Assembly: GCA_963786765.1 (NCBI GenBank)
Contig: CAWBAJ010000008.1
Coordinates: 558,001 to 622,000 of the forward strand
Direction of reading: 5' to 3'
Length of the DNA stretch: 64,000 bases
From: DATKNA01 sp963786765
GTDB taxonomy: Bacteria > Actinomycetota > Actinomycetes > Actinomycetales > Kineosporiaceae
Notes under the pieces: model-generated
The model's database searches: none
What the model was told of the DNA's origin: nothing
The model's input: only the letters and a program-made list of their open reading frames with translations
Part shown: piece after piece, positions 26,372-34,883 of the stretch
Layout of the letters: each line of letters starts with the position of its first letter
How positions within the stretch are numbered: the first letter of the stretch is position 1
Position numbers and translations under genes: made by a program

Positions 26372-26506
26372 GCCTGCCCCTCCCTCGACTGCCTTCCCCC
26401 GTCGTCACTTTGCGCTTGTCACCGACGACGCGCAGTGACTTCGACAGTGTGGTCCACAAGGCGGCACGCTCGCCACCCACCTGCGCGAAGTGCGAGAGAA
26501 ATCGGT

Positions 26507-26728
26507 TCACTCGTTCCGCGTCCCAGCGGCGGACCCGCGAGTCCCGAGCTGCCCTCTGCGGGCCGCAGCGCGCAGCGCCCTGAGCCGGACCCGCTCCTCG
26601 CGGGACCGCCGGCGGCTCCGAGGGCTCCTCGTCGCGACGAGCCATGCCGCGACCGTGACGAGACCGGCGCCGAACAGTGCCATGTGCAGCCCGTGGCCGG
26701 CGACCTCAGCCAGGGCGACAGCGCTCAT
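26507..26728 (-). CDS. Small membrane protein, unknown
   Basis: A 73-residue peptide: a single or paired membrane stretch (GLHMALFGAGLVTVAAWLVA) followed by a strongly basic tail (RSPRSRRRSREERVRLRALR). The ATG at 26728 is chosen because upstream codons are low-complexity. It sits alone, 135 bp downstream of the sensor operon start and on the same strand. No family is recognised. Confidence 0.5.
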   Translation of the reverse strand: MSAVALAEVAGHGLHMALFGAGLVTVAAWLVATRSPRSRRRSREERVRLRALRAAARRGQLGTRGSAAGTRNE

Positions 26729-26801
26729 GCCCTCAGGATGCACGGGCCGATGGTCCGTCCACCGGGTTACGGGACGAGCGGGGGCCCGCCTCCGGGCCGC
26801 T

Positions 26802-28043
26802 TCACGCCGGGGCCGCGCCGGTCCTTGCTCGCGCCAGGATCGCGGCGGCGGGGAAGACGGCAAGCGTCGCCACCAGCGACAGGCCGTGGTAGCCGGCGAC
26901 GGACACGATCACGCCCGCCAGTGCGCCCCCCGCCGCGCCGGACAGGCTCATGCACAGATCGGCGGTCCCCTGCACCCGCGGCCGATCTGGGACCGCGACG
27001 GCGTCGGCGATCTGGGCCGAGGCGGCGATGGTGGTGAACGACCAGCCGAGGCCCAGGACGACGAGTCCGAGGGTGACGACGACCGGGGAGTGCCCGGCAC
27101 CGGCGGTCAGCAGGGTCGCCGCCGCGAGCAAGGCATACCCGGTCCACAGGCCCGTCCGGCGCCCGTGGGAGTCGGCCAGCCAGCCGGCCACCGGCGAGAG
27201 GCCGTACATCCCGGCGATGTGCAGGCTGATGGTCAGGCCGATCACGGTGAGGCTCGCGCCGCCGGCGTGCAGGTGCACCGGCGTCAGCGACATGACGGCC
27301 ACCATGACGGCGTGCCCGGTGACCAGGCCGGCCAGCCCGGCGACGGCCTGCGGCGAGGCCCTGATCAGGGACAGGGAGCCGCGCGGGTCGGGCGCGGGCG
27401 CGCCGGCCGGGGCGGCGGCCGACGCCGCGCGCGCAGTCAGCAACGGGTCGGGCCGCAGCGCGACGACGAGGACCACGGCCGCGACCACCGCCGCGACCCC
27501 GGTCACCAGCAGGGGCCCCGCCAGGGCCGGGACGCCGACCGCGCCGGCCAGCGCGGCGCCCGGCCGGGTGAGGTTCGGGCCCGCGACGGCGCCCACCGTC
27601 GTCGCCCACACCACGAGCCCGAGGGAACGCGCCCGGGCGCCCGGATCGGCGAGGTCGGTGGCCGCGAAGCGCGCCTGCAGGTTCGACGCGTTGCCGACTC
27701 CGAGAAGCACCATCCCGACGATCAGGAGCGGGAACGAGCGAACGACCGCGGCCAGGACGGCGAGGGACGCGCCGGCGGCGGCCACCAGCCAGCCCGCGGA
27801 GAGCGCCGGACGCCGGCCGCGGCCGACCGCGAGCCGAGCGAGCGGGACTGCGGCCGCAGCGGCGCCCAGCGTCGTGCAGGTCGAGGCGATCCCCGACCAC
27901 GCCGCGGATCCCGACAGGTCCAGCGCGAGCAGTGCGCCGACGGATACGGCGGCGCCGATCCCGATCCCGCCCGCGACCTGCGTGAGGGCGAGCACTCGGA
28001 CGATCCGGCGCTGCACGGCGCTGGGGTCCCGGCGGTCGAGCAC
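26802..28043 (-). CDS. MFS transporter (MFS_1)
   Basis: A 413-residue twelve-helix major facilitator protein. The start GTG at 28043 follows a non-coding-like stretch and precedes LDRRDPSAVQRRIVRVLALT and the first helix. Loop 2-3 is LARLAVGRGRRPALSAGWLV, and the second-half counterpart is GWLADSHGRRTGLWTGYALL. It resembles drug/sugar exporters whose substrate is unpredictable. No dedicated regulator is adjacent, and the pentapeptide gene diverges 50 bp upstream. Confidence 0.83.
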   Translation of the reverse strand: MLDRRDPSAVQRRIVRVLALTQVAGGIGIGAAVSVGALLALDLSGSAAWSGIASTCTTLGAAAAAVPLARLAVGRGRRPALSAGWLVAAAGASLAVLAAVVRSFPLLIVGMVLLGVGNASNLQARFAATDLADPGARARSLGLVVWATTVGAVAGPNLTRPGAALAGAVGVPALAGPLLVTGVAAVVAAVVLVVALRPDPLLTARAASAAAPAGAPAPDPRGSLSLIRASPQAVAGLAGLVTGHAVMVAVMSLTPVHLHAGGASLTVIGLTISLHIAGMYGLSPVAGWLADSHGRRTGLWTGYALLAAATLLTAGAGHSPVVVTLGLVVLGLGWSFTTIAASAQIADAVAVPDRPRVQGTADLCMSLSGAAGGALAGVIVSVAGYHGLSLVATLAVFPAAAILARARTGAAPA

Positions 28044-28093
28044 ATCGCGAGGGTACGACGGGCTCCTGGCCCGGACGCCTAGCCTGGACCTTC

Positions 28094-28878
28094 GTGAGCG
28101 AACGCGAGCTGCAGGCGGACTGCGCGCGGTGCGTGGCGCTGTGCTGCGTCGGGCCGGCGTTCGCCGCGTCGGCGGACTTCGCCCTGGACAAGCCGGCCGG
28201 CACGCCCTGCCCGAACCTGCGCGAGGACTTCCGCTGCGGAATCCACGCCGAGCTCGCGACTGCGGGCTTCCGGGGCTGCACGGTCTACGACTGCTTCGGG
28301 GCCGGCCAGCGCGTGACGGCAGCGACGAGGGACGCGCGCGGGCAGCCGACCGACTGGCGGCGGACGCCGGCCGTCGCGCCGGCGATGTTCGCCGCGCTCG
28401 CCACGACACGGATCCTGCACGAGCTGCTCTGGTACCTGCGGGCGGCGCTCGACCTGCCGGCGACGGCGCCCCTGCACGAGCGCCTGCGGACCGCCTACGA
28501 CGAGACCGACGCGCTCGCCGAGGGCTCGCCGGACGTCGTCGCCCGGGTCGACGCAGCGGCCCACCGCGACCACGTCAACGAGCTGCTGCTGCAGGCGAGC
28601 GAGCTGGCGCGGGCCGGCGTCCGGGGCAAGGACGCCCGGCAGGAGGGGGAAGGACCTGCGGGGGGCCGTTCTCGTCGGCGCCGACCTGCGGGGCGCGGAC
28701 CTGCGGGGCGCGAGCCTGCGCGGGGCGCTGCTCGTCGGCGCTGACCTGCGCGGCGCGCGGCTGGAGCGGGCGGACCTGACGGGCGCCGACCTGCGGGACG
28801 CCCGCGTCGACCGCGTCCGGCCTGCGCGCCGCCCTGTTCGTGACGCCCGCCCAGCAGGCCGCGGTGCGGTTCACCTGA
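28094..28878 (+). pseudogene. Cys-rich N-terminus plus pentapeptide-repeat protein, two frameshifts
   Basis: About 261 residues when repaired. From GTG 28094 the N-terminal 60 residues carry eight cysteines (DCARCVALCCVGPAF, PCPNLREDFRCGIHAEL, FRGCTVYDCFGAGQ), suggesting a metal or Fe-S site. A helical middle runs to ~180. After a shift at the GGGGG run near 28643-28648 the frame reads KDLRGAVLVGADLRGADLRG and further A(D/S)L-x-x pentapeptides forming a beta-helix. A second shift near 28810 leads to ASGLRAALFVTPAQQAAVRF and a stop at 28878. All parts match one known domain order in actinobacteria. The function is unknown. The end overlaps the convergent PPOX gene by 8 bp. Confidence 0.8.
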
Positions 28879-29512
28879 CCTCGCGGTAGAGGCCCTCCCG
28901 GTAGGCCTCGCCGTAGTACCGCTCGACCTCCTCCAGCGGCTGGTCGGCCCGCTCGTACGCGTGCGCGATCCGGGCGCGCGACGGCAGGGCCTCCGGGTCC
29001 CAGGTTCCCGGCTCCCACAGCTGCGAGCGCAGGAAGGCCTTCCCGCAGTGGAAGAACACCTGCTCGACGTGCACGACCAGCGCGAGCACCGGTCGGTGGC
29101 CCTTGACGACCATCCGGTCGAAGAACGGCGCGTCGGAGACGAGCAGAGCCCGGCCGTTGACGCGCAGGGTGTCCGTGCGGCCCGGGACGACGAACAGCAG
29201 CCCGACGCGCGGATTGGCGAGCACGTTCTGGTAACCGTCCACCCGCCGGTTGCCCGGCCGCTCGGGGATCGCCAGCGTTCCGTCGTCGAGGGCGAGCGCG
29301 AAGCCGGGCGGGTCGCCCTTGGGTGAGACGTCGCAGGCGCCGTCGGCATCCGCGGTGGCGATCAGGCAGAACGGTGACGCGGCGAGCCATTCCTGGTGCA
29401 CCTGCTCCAGGCGCTGCCGCTCCTTGGCCACCGCACGCGGCGTCGGGACGCCGACGATCTCGCGCAGCTGCTCGAGCGTGCCGATGACGCCGGCGCCGTC
29501 CAAGGCGTCCAT
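28871..29512 (-). CDS. PPOX-class FMN-dependent protein, MSMEG_1061 family
   Basis: A 213-residue split-barrel flavoprotein of the pyridoxamine-phosphate-oxidase superfamily. Signature parts are SPFCLIATADADGACDVSPK then GDPPGFALALDDGTLAIPER, GNRRVDGYQNVLANPRVGLL and the C-terminal CGKAFLRSQLWEPGTWDPE. The MSMEG_1061 group has an extra N-terminal helix (residues 1-40), as here. F420- or FMN-dependent redox roles have been proposed for the superfamily; the substrate is unknown. It is monocistronic and lies 91 bp upstream of the GT39 terminator hairpin. Confidence 0.88.
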   Translation of the reverse strand: MDALDGAGVIGTLEQLREIVGVPTPRAVAKERQRLEQVHQEWLAASPFCLIATADADGACDVSPKGDPPGFALALDDGTLAIPERPGNRRVDGYQNVLANPRVGLLFVVPGRTDTLRVNGRALLVSDAPFFDRMVVKGHRPVLALVVHVEQVFFHCGKAFLRSQLWEPGTWDPEALPSRARIAHAYERADQPLEEVERYYGEAYREGLYREVR

Positions 29513-29559
29513 GTGGTGTCCTCCCGTGGGCCGTCCGACCAGTCTCCGGCATGGGCAGA

Positions 29560-29589
29560 GCCCCGGACGGCGACGACGCCGTCCGGGGC
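29560..29589 (-). terminator. Strong hairpin downstream of the second GT39 gene
   Basis: GCCCCGGACGGCG (29560-29572) and CGCCGTCCGGGGC (29577-29589) form a perfect 13-bp stem with a 4-nt loop, 13 bp after the GT39 stop at 29603. No T-run follows, as is usual for actinobacterial terminators. Confidence 0.75.
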
Positions 29590-29602
29590 CTGCACCTGAA
29601 GG

Positions 29603-31540
29603 TCAGCCGACCGTGGAGCTGAGGTCGTACACGGTGTACCCGTCGACCGTCGTGGACGTGAAGGTCTGCTCCACCCAGCTCGTGATCTGCGACGCGGCGC
29701 CGTCCGAACCACCGCCTGGCCCCTGGCCGCCCTGCGAGCCGACGACGAAGTACCCGATGTCACCGGCAGCGACCCACGCCTTGAACTCGGCGAGAGTGGG
29801 CGCGTCGTCGGAGCCGTTGAACCCCCCGACCGCCATCACCGCCTTGCCCGAGGCCAGCTGGATCGGCGCCGCCGACATCGAACCGGTGGTCGCGGCCGCC
29901 CAGCGGCTGCCGGTCTTCTGCAGCAGGGCCGTGAGGGAGTTGCCCACGGACGCCGTAGCGGCGCCGGAGCCTCCCGCTGCGGTGCCGGTCGCGCTGCTGC
30001 TGCTGCCGGGCGGACGGCCGGGGAAGCTGCCACCGCCCGGCCCGCCGCCCATCCCGCCGGTAGCCACCGGTCCGGACGACGGCGTGCTGCCGGTGTGCAC
30101 CTGGGACGCCGTGCTGACCGCGTAGGCACCCGAGCCGGCAGCCCCCGCCAGGACGCCCCCGAGCAGCGCGACGGCGACGAGCCGGCGCCACCGGCCGGCG
30201 GCCACGAGGGCCACCGCCGCCAGCGTGCCGGCCACGACGAGCACGGCGGGCAGCCACGGCAGGAAGGTCGGGGTCAGGCCGAGCAGGTGCGCGCTCCACA
30301 GGACGGTGACCTCGACGAGGACCGCTGCTATCACCCGCGCGGCGAGGCTGGCCCGCTGCTCCCACAGGAGCCTGCCGGTCACGGCCACGATGCCCGCGAT
30401 CGCCGGGGCGAGGACGACCGCGTAGTAGGGGTGGATCGTGCCCTGCATGTAGCTGAAGACCAGGCCGGTGACGATCAGCCAGCCGCCCAGGGCGATGAGG
30501 AGCGCGCGTCGCGCGTCGGTGCGTGGCGCACGGCGGGTCAGCCACAGTCCGGCGACGAGCGCCAGGAGCGACGTCGGCAGCAGCCACGAGATCTCCGTCG
30601 CCATCCCCGAGGAGGAGACGAACAGCCGGGTGATGCCGGGGCTGCCGGCGAACGAGGCACCGCCACCACCACCGCCACCGCCGCCGTTGCCGGTCCCGCC
30701 GAACAGGCGGCCGAGGCCGTTGTAGCCGAACGCGAGCTCGAGGACGCTGTTCGTCGTCGACCCGCCGATGTAGGGACGGTCGGACGCCGGCCACAGTTCC
30801 ACAACCGCTATCCACCAGCCGGCGGCGACGACCATCGCGACCCCCGCGCCGAGCAGGTCCCGGACGCGCCGGCCGAGGCTCACGGGAGCCGCCCACAGAT
30901 ACGCCAGGGCGAGTCCGGGCACGACCAGGAAGGCCTGACCCATCTTCGTGATGAACGCGAGCCCGACGAAGGTGCCGGCGAGGGCCAGCCACCGCGAGCC
31001 GAGCCCCCAGCCGCGCGTCCCCGGGGCGGTGACGGCGCGCACAGTCGCGTAGCCGGCGGCGGTCAGCAGCAGGGTGAGCATCGCGTCGGGGTTGTCGAAG
31101 CGGAACATGAGGACCGCGACCGGAGTGACCGCGAGCGCGGCGCCGGCCAGCAGGCCGGCGGCATGCCCGGCGACCCGCCGGACGGCGGCCGCGAGCAGCG
31201 CGACGGCCGAGACGCCTTCGAGCGCCTGCGGCACCAGCACGCTCCAGCCGTTGAGGCCGAACAGCCGCGCCGAGATCTCCATCGGCCAGATGAAGAAGGC
31301 GGGCTTGTCAACGGCGATGGCGTTGCCGGCGTCGAGCGAGCCGAAGAACATCGCCTTCCAGCTCTGCGTGCCGGCTTGGACCGCGGAGGCGTAGAACTCG
31401 TTGGCGTATCCGGAGGCGCCCAGGCCCCACAGGTAGAGCACCGCGGTGCCGAGCAGCAGCACGGCGAGGCCGGGGCGGCCCCACGGCGGGCGCGGTTCCG
31501 GCGGCGGGCCCGGCGAGACTGGACCGGGGGACGCCGCCAC
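29603..31540 (-). CDS. GT39-type polyprenol-phosphate sugar transferase (second paralogue)
   Basis: A 645-residue GT-C membrane enzyme, a close homologue of the one at 3836-5992. Shared blocks are GYANEFYASAVQAGTQSWKA, VDKPAFFIWPMEI, FRFDNPDAMLTLLL, GTIHPYYAVVLAPAI, a Gly-rich insert near residue 290, a Gly/Pro/Ser linker at ~490-530 and the extracellular domain KAVMAVGGFNGSDDAPTLAE to SSWVEQ-like TSWVEQTFTSTTVDGYTVYD. The GTG at 31540 is used because it is the first start in this frame. However, the only good ribosome site (AAAGGAG) serves an ATG at 31613 in another frame, so an indel near the N-terminus is possible. No GT2 donor gene is adjacent; it may use lipid-sugar made by the first locus. 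Confidence 0.83.
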   Translation of the reverse strand: MAASPGPVSPGPPPEPRPPWGRPGLAVLLLGTAVLYLWGLGASGYANEFYASAVQAGTQSWKAMFFGSLDAGNAIAVDKPAFFIWPMEISARLFGLNGWSVLVPQALEGVSAVALLAAAVRRVAGHAAGLLAGAALAVTPVAVLMFRFDNPDAMLTLLLTAAGYATVRAVTAPGTRGWGLGSRWLALAGTFVGLAFITKMGQAFLVVPGLALAYLWAAPVSLGRRVRDLLGAGVAMVVAAGWWIAVVELWPASDRPYIGGSTTNSVLELAFGYNGLGRLFGGTGNGGGGGGGGGASFAGSPGITRLFVSSSGMATEISWLLPTSLLALVAGLWLTRRAPRTDARRALLIALGGWLIVTGLVFSYMQGTIHPYYAVVLAPAIAGIVAVTGRLLWEQRASLAARVIAAVLVEVTVLWSAHLLGLTPTFLPWLPAVLVVAGTLAAVALVAAGRWRRLVAVALLGGVLAGAAGSGAYAVSTASQVHTGSTPSSGPVATGGMGGGPGGGSFPGRPPGSSSSATGTAAGGSGAATASVGNSLTALLQKTGSRWAAATTGSMSAAPIQLASGKAVMAVGGFNGSDDAPTLAEFKAWVAAGDIGYFVVGSQGGQGPGGGSDGAASQITSWVEQTFTSTTVDGYTVYDLSSTVG

Positions 31541-31726
31541 GGATCGTGTCGACGGGAGGTGGGACGTCCTGCACCACGCGAGGTGGGTCGAGGACGGTTC
31601 GGGGTAGCGACATGAGAAGGCTCCTTTCCGCTCCCGACTCTCCCGGCGTGTCCCAGGCCCCTCCGTTGCGCCGGCTGTGGGTCCCCTGAGCGCGCTGCGG
31701 CGTACGTGTCGGTCGCAGGGGGCACG

Positions 31727-32200
31727 ATGACGCTCGTGCCGCTGCGCGAGGTCCGATCCGAGGACATCCCCGTCTTCTACGACTACCAGGCCGACGCCGA
31801 GGCGAACGCGCTCGCAGGCGTGCCCGCCCGCGACCGGGACGCCTACGAGGAGCACTGGGCGAAGCTGCGGGCGGATCCGCAGGTCGTGCTGCGCACGATC
31901 ACGACCGAGGACGGCGCGGTCGCGGGCCAACTGCTCAGCTTCCCGCGGGAGGGCATCCGCGAGATCGGCTACTGGCTGGGCCGGGAGTTCTGGGGCCGGG
32001 GCATCGCCACCGCGGCTCTGGCGGAGTTCCTGCCGCTCGTCCCGCAACGGCCCGTGTACGGGGTGGTGAACGCGGTGAACGTCGCGAGCCGTCGCGTCCT
32101 CGAGCGCAACGGGTTCGTGCTCGCCGAGCGCCGGCACGGCGAGCCCTCGGTGCCGGGCGGTCCCCCGCTCACGCTGCTGGTCTTCCGCCTCGACGAGTGA
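31727..32200 (+). CDS. GNAT-family N-acetyltransferase
   Basis: A 157-residue acetyltransferase with the GNAT core: REVRSEDIPVFYDYQADAEA at the N-terminus, IREIGYWLGREFWGRGIATA (pyrophosphate loop) and VNAVNVASRRVLERNGFVLA (acetyl-CoA Asn helix). It looks like an Acetyltransf_3 member. The ATG at 31727 is preferred over the GTG at 31706 because it aligns with the usual start and follows GGGGG. The substrate is unknown. It is divergent from the GT39 gene. Confidence 0.83.
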   Translation: MTLVPLREVRSEDIPVFYDYQADAEANALAGVPARDRDAYEEHWAKLRADPQVVLRTITTEDGAVAGQLLSFPREGIREIGYWLGREFWGRGIATAALAEFLPLVPQRPVYGVVNAVNVASRRVLERNGFVLAERRHGEPSVPGGPPLTLLVFRLDE

Positions 32201-32227
32201 TGCTCGGCTGGACGCCGCGCGCGGGTC

Positions 32228-32833
32228 GTGGACGATCTGGGTGTGGAGATCCTCGCCTGGGTGTTCAGCACGGGGTGGGCCAGCGGCATCAGTGGGTACG
32301 CCGTCGTCCTCATCCTCGGCCTGGCCGGGCGCGTCTTCGGCGCCGACGGGATCCCGCCGGGGCTGGAGCGGACCGACGTGCTCGTCGCCGCCGCCGTCCT
32401 CTTCGTCGTGGACCTCGTCGCCGACAAGATCCCCTATGTCGACTCCGTCTGGGACGCGATCCACACGGTGATCCGCCCGGCGATCGGCACGACGGTCGCC
32501 GCGTTGCTGGCCGGCCAGTCCGGCTCGCTCGGCCAGATCGCCGCGGGGGCCACCGGCGGCCTCACCGCGCTCGCCAGCCACTCGGTCAAGGCAGGGATCC
32601 GCGCTGCCGTGAACACCTCGCCCGAACCGGCGAGCAACATCGCCGTGAGCGCGGCCGAGGACGTGACAGTGGCCGGCGTCGTCAGCCTGTCGGTACTCCA
32701 CCCGGTCGCCGCGGCCGTCATCGCGGGCGTGCTGCTGGTGTTCGGCGTCACTCTCGTCGTGCTGCTGCTCGGACGGATCCGGCGCTTCCGCGCGCGCTGG
32801 CGGGAGCGGGCCGCCGCGCGGGCCTCGACCTAG
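32228..32833 (+). CDS. DUF4126 membrane protein
   Basis: A 201-residue protein with about five hydrophobic segments (GISGYAVVLILGLAGRVFGA, LVAAAVLFVVDLVADKIPYV, GATGGLTALASHSVKAGIRA, VIAGVLLVFGVTLVVLLLG). VDLVADKIPYVDSVWDAIHT is the DUF4126 signature. The end is basic. The start is a GTG at 32228, 27 bp after the GNAT stop, so cotranscription is plausible. The function is unknown. Confidence 0.83.
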   Translation: MDDLGVEILAWVFSTGWASGISGYAVVLILGLAGRVFGADGIPPGLERTDVLVAAAVLFVVDLVADKIPYVDSVWDAIHTVIRPAIGTTVAALLAGQSGSLGQIAAGATGGLTALASHSVKAGIRAAVNTSPEPASNIAVSAAEDVTVAGVVSLSVLHPVAAAVIAGVLLVFGVTLVVLLLGRIRRFRARWRERAAARAST

Positions 32834-32872
32834 CGCCGCTCCTCCCCCGGAGCAGCAGGGACGGCGCCGAGG

Positions 32873-33196
32873 TCAGAAGACCTGCTCGACGACGACCGCG
32901 GTGCCGTAGGCGCAGATCTCGGTGCCGGTGTTGGCGAACTCGCTCGTGTCGAAGCGCATCCCGATGATCGCGTTGCCCCCGAGGCTCTGCGCCTCCTCGG
33001 TGAGGCGCTGGATCGCCTGGTTGCGCCCGTCCGCGAGCATGGTGGTCATGCCACGCAGCTCGCCCCCGACGAGCGACTTCAGCCCGGCCCCGAGCTGCGA
33101 GCCGATGTTCCGCGAACGCACGGTGAGCCCGAAGCACTCGCCGAGCACCCGGGTGATGCGATAGCCGGGCAGGTCGGTGCCGGTCGTGATGAGCAT
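32873..33196 (-). CDS. YbjQ/UPF0145 family protein
   Basis: A 107-residue member of the heavy-metal-binding-like YbjQ family, forming pentameric rings in solved homologues. Motifs are ITTGTDLPGYRITRVLGECF, the GLTVRSRNIGSQLGAGLKSL block, GGNAIIGMRFDTSEF and the C-terminal EICAYGTAVVVE. The ATG at 33196 is preferred because MLITTGTDLPGY is the standard start. It is convergent with the DUF4126 gene. The function is unknown. Confidence 0.88.
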   Translation of the reverse strand: MLITTGTDLPGYRITRVLGECFGLTVRSRNIGSQLGAGLKSLVGGELRGMTTMLADGRNQAIQRLTEEAQSLGGNAIIGMRFDTSEFANTGTEICAYGTAVVVEQVF

Positions 33197-33220
33197 GATC
33201 CGAACGTACACGCCGCCGGG

Positions 33221-33613
33221 TCACACCGGCGTCAACTGCTCCTCCCGCATCCAGACGTCGAGCACGGCCGCGTCGCGGCCGCGGCCGAGGACCACGACGA
33301 CGCGCCCCTCCCAATGGCCCCCCGCAGTCCGCCACTCCACGACGAGCCCCGGCCAGCGCCCCGGCGCCGACGGAGGGTTCAGCACCCAGCAGTGCCGCGG
33401 CGGCAAGCGGGACCGGTCCGCTGCGGGCCGATCCGGCGAGCGGACCCGATCGGCCTGATCGGCCTGCCCGGCCTGCCCGGCCTGATCGGCCTGATCGGCC
33501 TGCCCGGGCTGCCCGCTCTCCCGCGCCTGCTCGGCGCGCCGCAGCTCGCGGAACGCATCCACGCTGCGTGCCGCGTCACGCCGGCCCCACCCTCCGCTCC
33601 CCATGCCCATCAT
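33221..33613 (-). CDS. DUF6504-like protein next to a LexA-box-like palindrome
   Basis: A 130-residue protein. The first 75 residues are low-complexity and contain QADQADQAGQAGQADQAD, encoded by 9-bp repeats. The last 60 (PPRHCWVLNPPSAPGRWPG, LVVEWRTAGGHWEGRVVVVL) resemble, from memory, the small DUF6504 proteins encoded beside dnaE2/imuB mutasome genes in actinomycetes. No mutasome genes are present here. ATG 33613 is only 13 bp from the SOS-type palindrome at 33625-33640, consistent with DNA-damage control. The family assignment is moderate. Confidence 0.6.
   Translation of the reverse strand: MMGMGSGGWGRRDAARSVDAFRELRRAEQARESGQPGQADQADQAGQAGQADQADRVRSPDRPAADRSRLPPRHCWVLNPPSAPGRWPGLVVEWRTAGGHWEGRVVVVLGRGRDAAVLDVWMREEQLTPV
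33445..33516 (-). repeat. 9-bp tandem repeats encoding Gln/Ala/Gly/Asp repeat
   Basis: Units CCTGATCGG and CCTGCCCGG alternate across 33454-33507 (six clean copies), with degenerate copies on both sides. The array keeps the frame of the leftward gene. Confidence 0.85.
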
Positions 33614-33624
33614 GATGACGCTAC

Positions 33625-33640
33625 TCGAACATATGTTCTA
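33625..33640. promoter_or_regulatory. Putative LexA (SOS) box
   Basis: TCGAACATATGTTCTA contains the perfect palindrome GAACATATGTTC (33627-33638) and matches the Gram-positive/actinobacterial LexA consensus CGAAC-N4-GTTCG at all but the outer base. It sits in the 45-bp gap between divergent starts at 33613 (minus) and 33659 (plus). Confidence 0.65.
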
Positions 33641-33658
33641 GTCCTCTAGGATGCGCCG

Positions 33659-34846
33659 ATGGACCTGCGGGGTCGCGCGATCGTGGTCGGAGCCGGCATC
33701 GGGGGGCTGGCCACCGCGGTCGCGTTGCGCCTGGCCGGCTACGAGGTGCGCGTGCTCGAACAGGCGGCCGAGCTCGCGGAGGTCGGCGCCGGTCTCTCGC
33801 TGTGGCCCAACGCGATGCGCGCGCTCGACCTGCTCGGCGCGGGGCACCGGGTCCGGGCGGCCGGTGTGCTGCAGGCGACCGGTGGGCTGCGCCGCCCGGA
33901 CGGGCGGTGGCTCGCTCGGGCGGACACCGGCGAGGTGTCACGACGGTTCGGTGACGTCGTTCTGCTCGCCCGGGCCGAGCTGCTCGAGGTGCTCCGGGAC
34001 GCCGTACCGCCCGATGTCGTGCGCACCGGCGTCGAGGTGACCGGCGTCGAGCAGCGGAGCGGCCGTGTCGTCGTCACGCATACCGGCGGGAGCGAAACGG
34101 GCGACGTGCTGATCGGCGCGGACGGCGTCAGGAGCTTGGTGCGGCGCCTGACCTGGCCCGAGGCTCCCGGTCCCCGCTACGCGGGATACATCGCCTACCG
34201 GCTGCTGACCCCACCGATGGACGGTGCGGCGGAGGAGGGCGCCGAGACCTGGGGGGCAGGGACCCGGTTCGGCTACGTTCCGCTGCGGGACGGCCGGGTG
34301 TACTGCTTCGCCGCCGTGAACGCGCCCCCGCGGGCAGCTGCCTCGCCCAGGACCGGGAGCATCCACGACCTCGAGGCCCTCGTCGGCAGCTGGCACGCAC
34401 CGATCCCCCGGCTGCTGGCCGCGGCCCGGGACGGCGGCTCACCCGTGCTCCTTCACGACATCGAGGAGCTGCCGGACCTCGCGACGTTCGCAACGGGCCG
34501 GGTCGCGCTGCTCGGCGACGCCGCCCATGCGATGACGCCGAACCTCGGGCAGGGGGCGTGCCAGGCTCTCGAGGACGCCGTCGAGCTGGCCGCGTGCCTC
34601 TCGGCTGAACCGGACGTGCCCAGCGCGCTGGCCGGCTACGACCGGCGGCGCCGGCCACGGACACAGCGGATCGCTCGGCGCAGCCGGTCTGTGGGCAGGG
34701 TGGCGCAGTGGTCGGCGCCACCGCTGGTCGCCGTCCGGGACCTGGTCACCCGCCTCACCCCACCCGGCGCGGTGCTGCGCGGGCTCGCCCCGGTCCTCAG
34801 CTGGGAGCCGCCCGCCTCGCCCTGGTCTGTCGGTGACCCCCGTTAG
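33659..34846 (+). CDS. FAD-dependent monooxygenase (salicylate-hydroxylase/zeaxanthin-epoxidase-like)
   Basis: A 395-residue group A flavoprotein. The FAD fold is AIVVGAGIGGLATAVALRLA, the substrate-side motif is EVGAGLSLWPNAMRALDLLG, the DG motif is DVLIGADGVRSLVRRLTW and the GD motif is GRVALLGDAAHAMTPNLGQG followed by ACQALEDAVELAACL. The ATG at 33659 follows AGG AT-poor sequence with CTAGG 8 nt upstream. It is preceded by the LexA-like palindrome shared with the divergent DUF6504-like gene, an unusual setting for this enzyme class. The substrate is unknown. Confidence 0.87.
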   Translation: MDLRGRAIVVGAGIGGLATAVALRLAGYEVRVLEQAAELAEVGAGLSLWPNAMRALDLLGAGHRVRAAGVLQATGGLRRPDGRWLARADTGEVSRRFGDVVLLARAELLEVLRDAVPPDVVRTGVEVTGVEQRSGRVVVTHTGGSETGDVLIGADGVRSLVRRLTWPEAPGPRYAGYIAYRLLTPPMDGAAEEGAETWGAGTRFGYVPLRDGRVYCFAAVNAPPRAAASPRTGSIHDLEALVGSWHAPIPRLLAAARDGGSPVLLHDIEELPDLATFATGRVALLGDAAHAMTPNLGQGACQALEDAVELAACLSAEPDVPSALAGYDRRRRPRTQRIARRSRSVGRVAQWSAPPLVAVRDLVTRLTPPGAVLRGLAPVLSWEPPASPWSVGDPR

Positions 34847-34883
34847 CGTGAGCGCGACGCGCAGGCCAGGGCGGGGAGGGCGA

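Noticed and set aside
31541..32701. Upstream part of the 1,032-codon minus frame before GT39
   Set aside because: It is antisense to the GNAT and DUF4126 genes, low-complexity, with no membrane or enzyme pattern.
33445..33516. Short tandem repeats considered as a CRISPR array
   Set aside because: Units are 9 bp with no spacers and lie in frame within a coding region; the same applies to the 12-, 15- and 18-bp arrays elsewhere.
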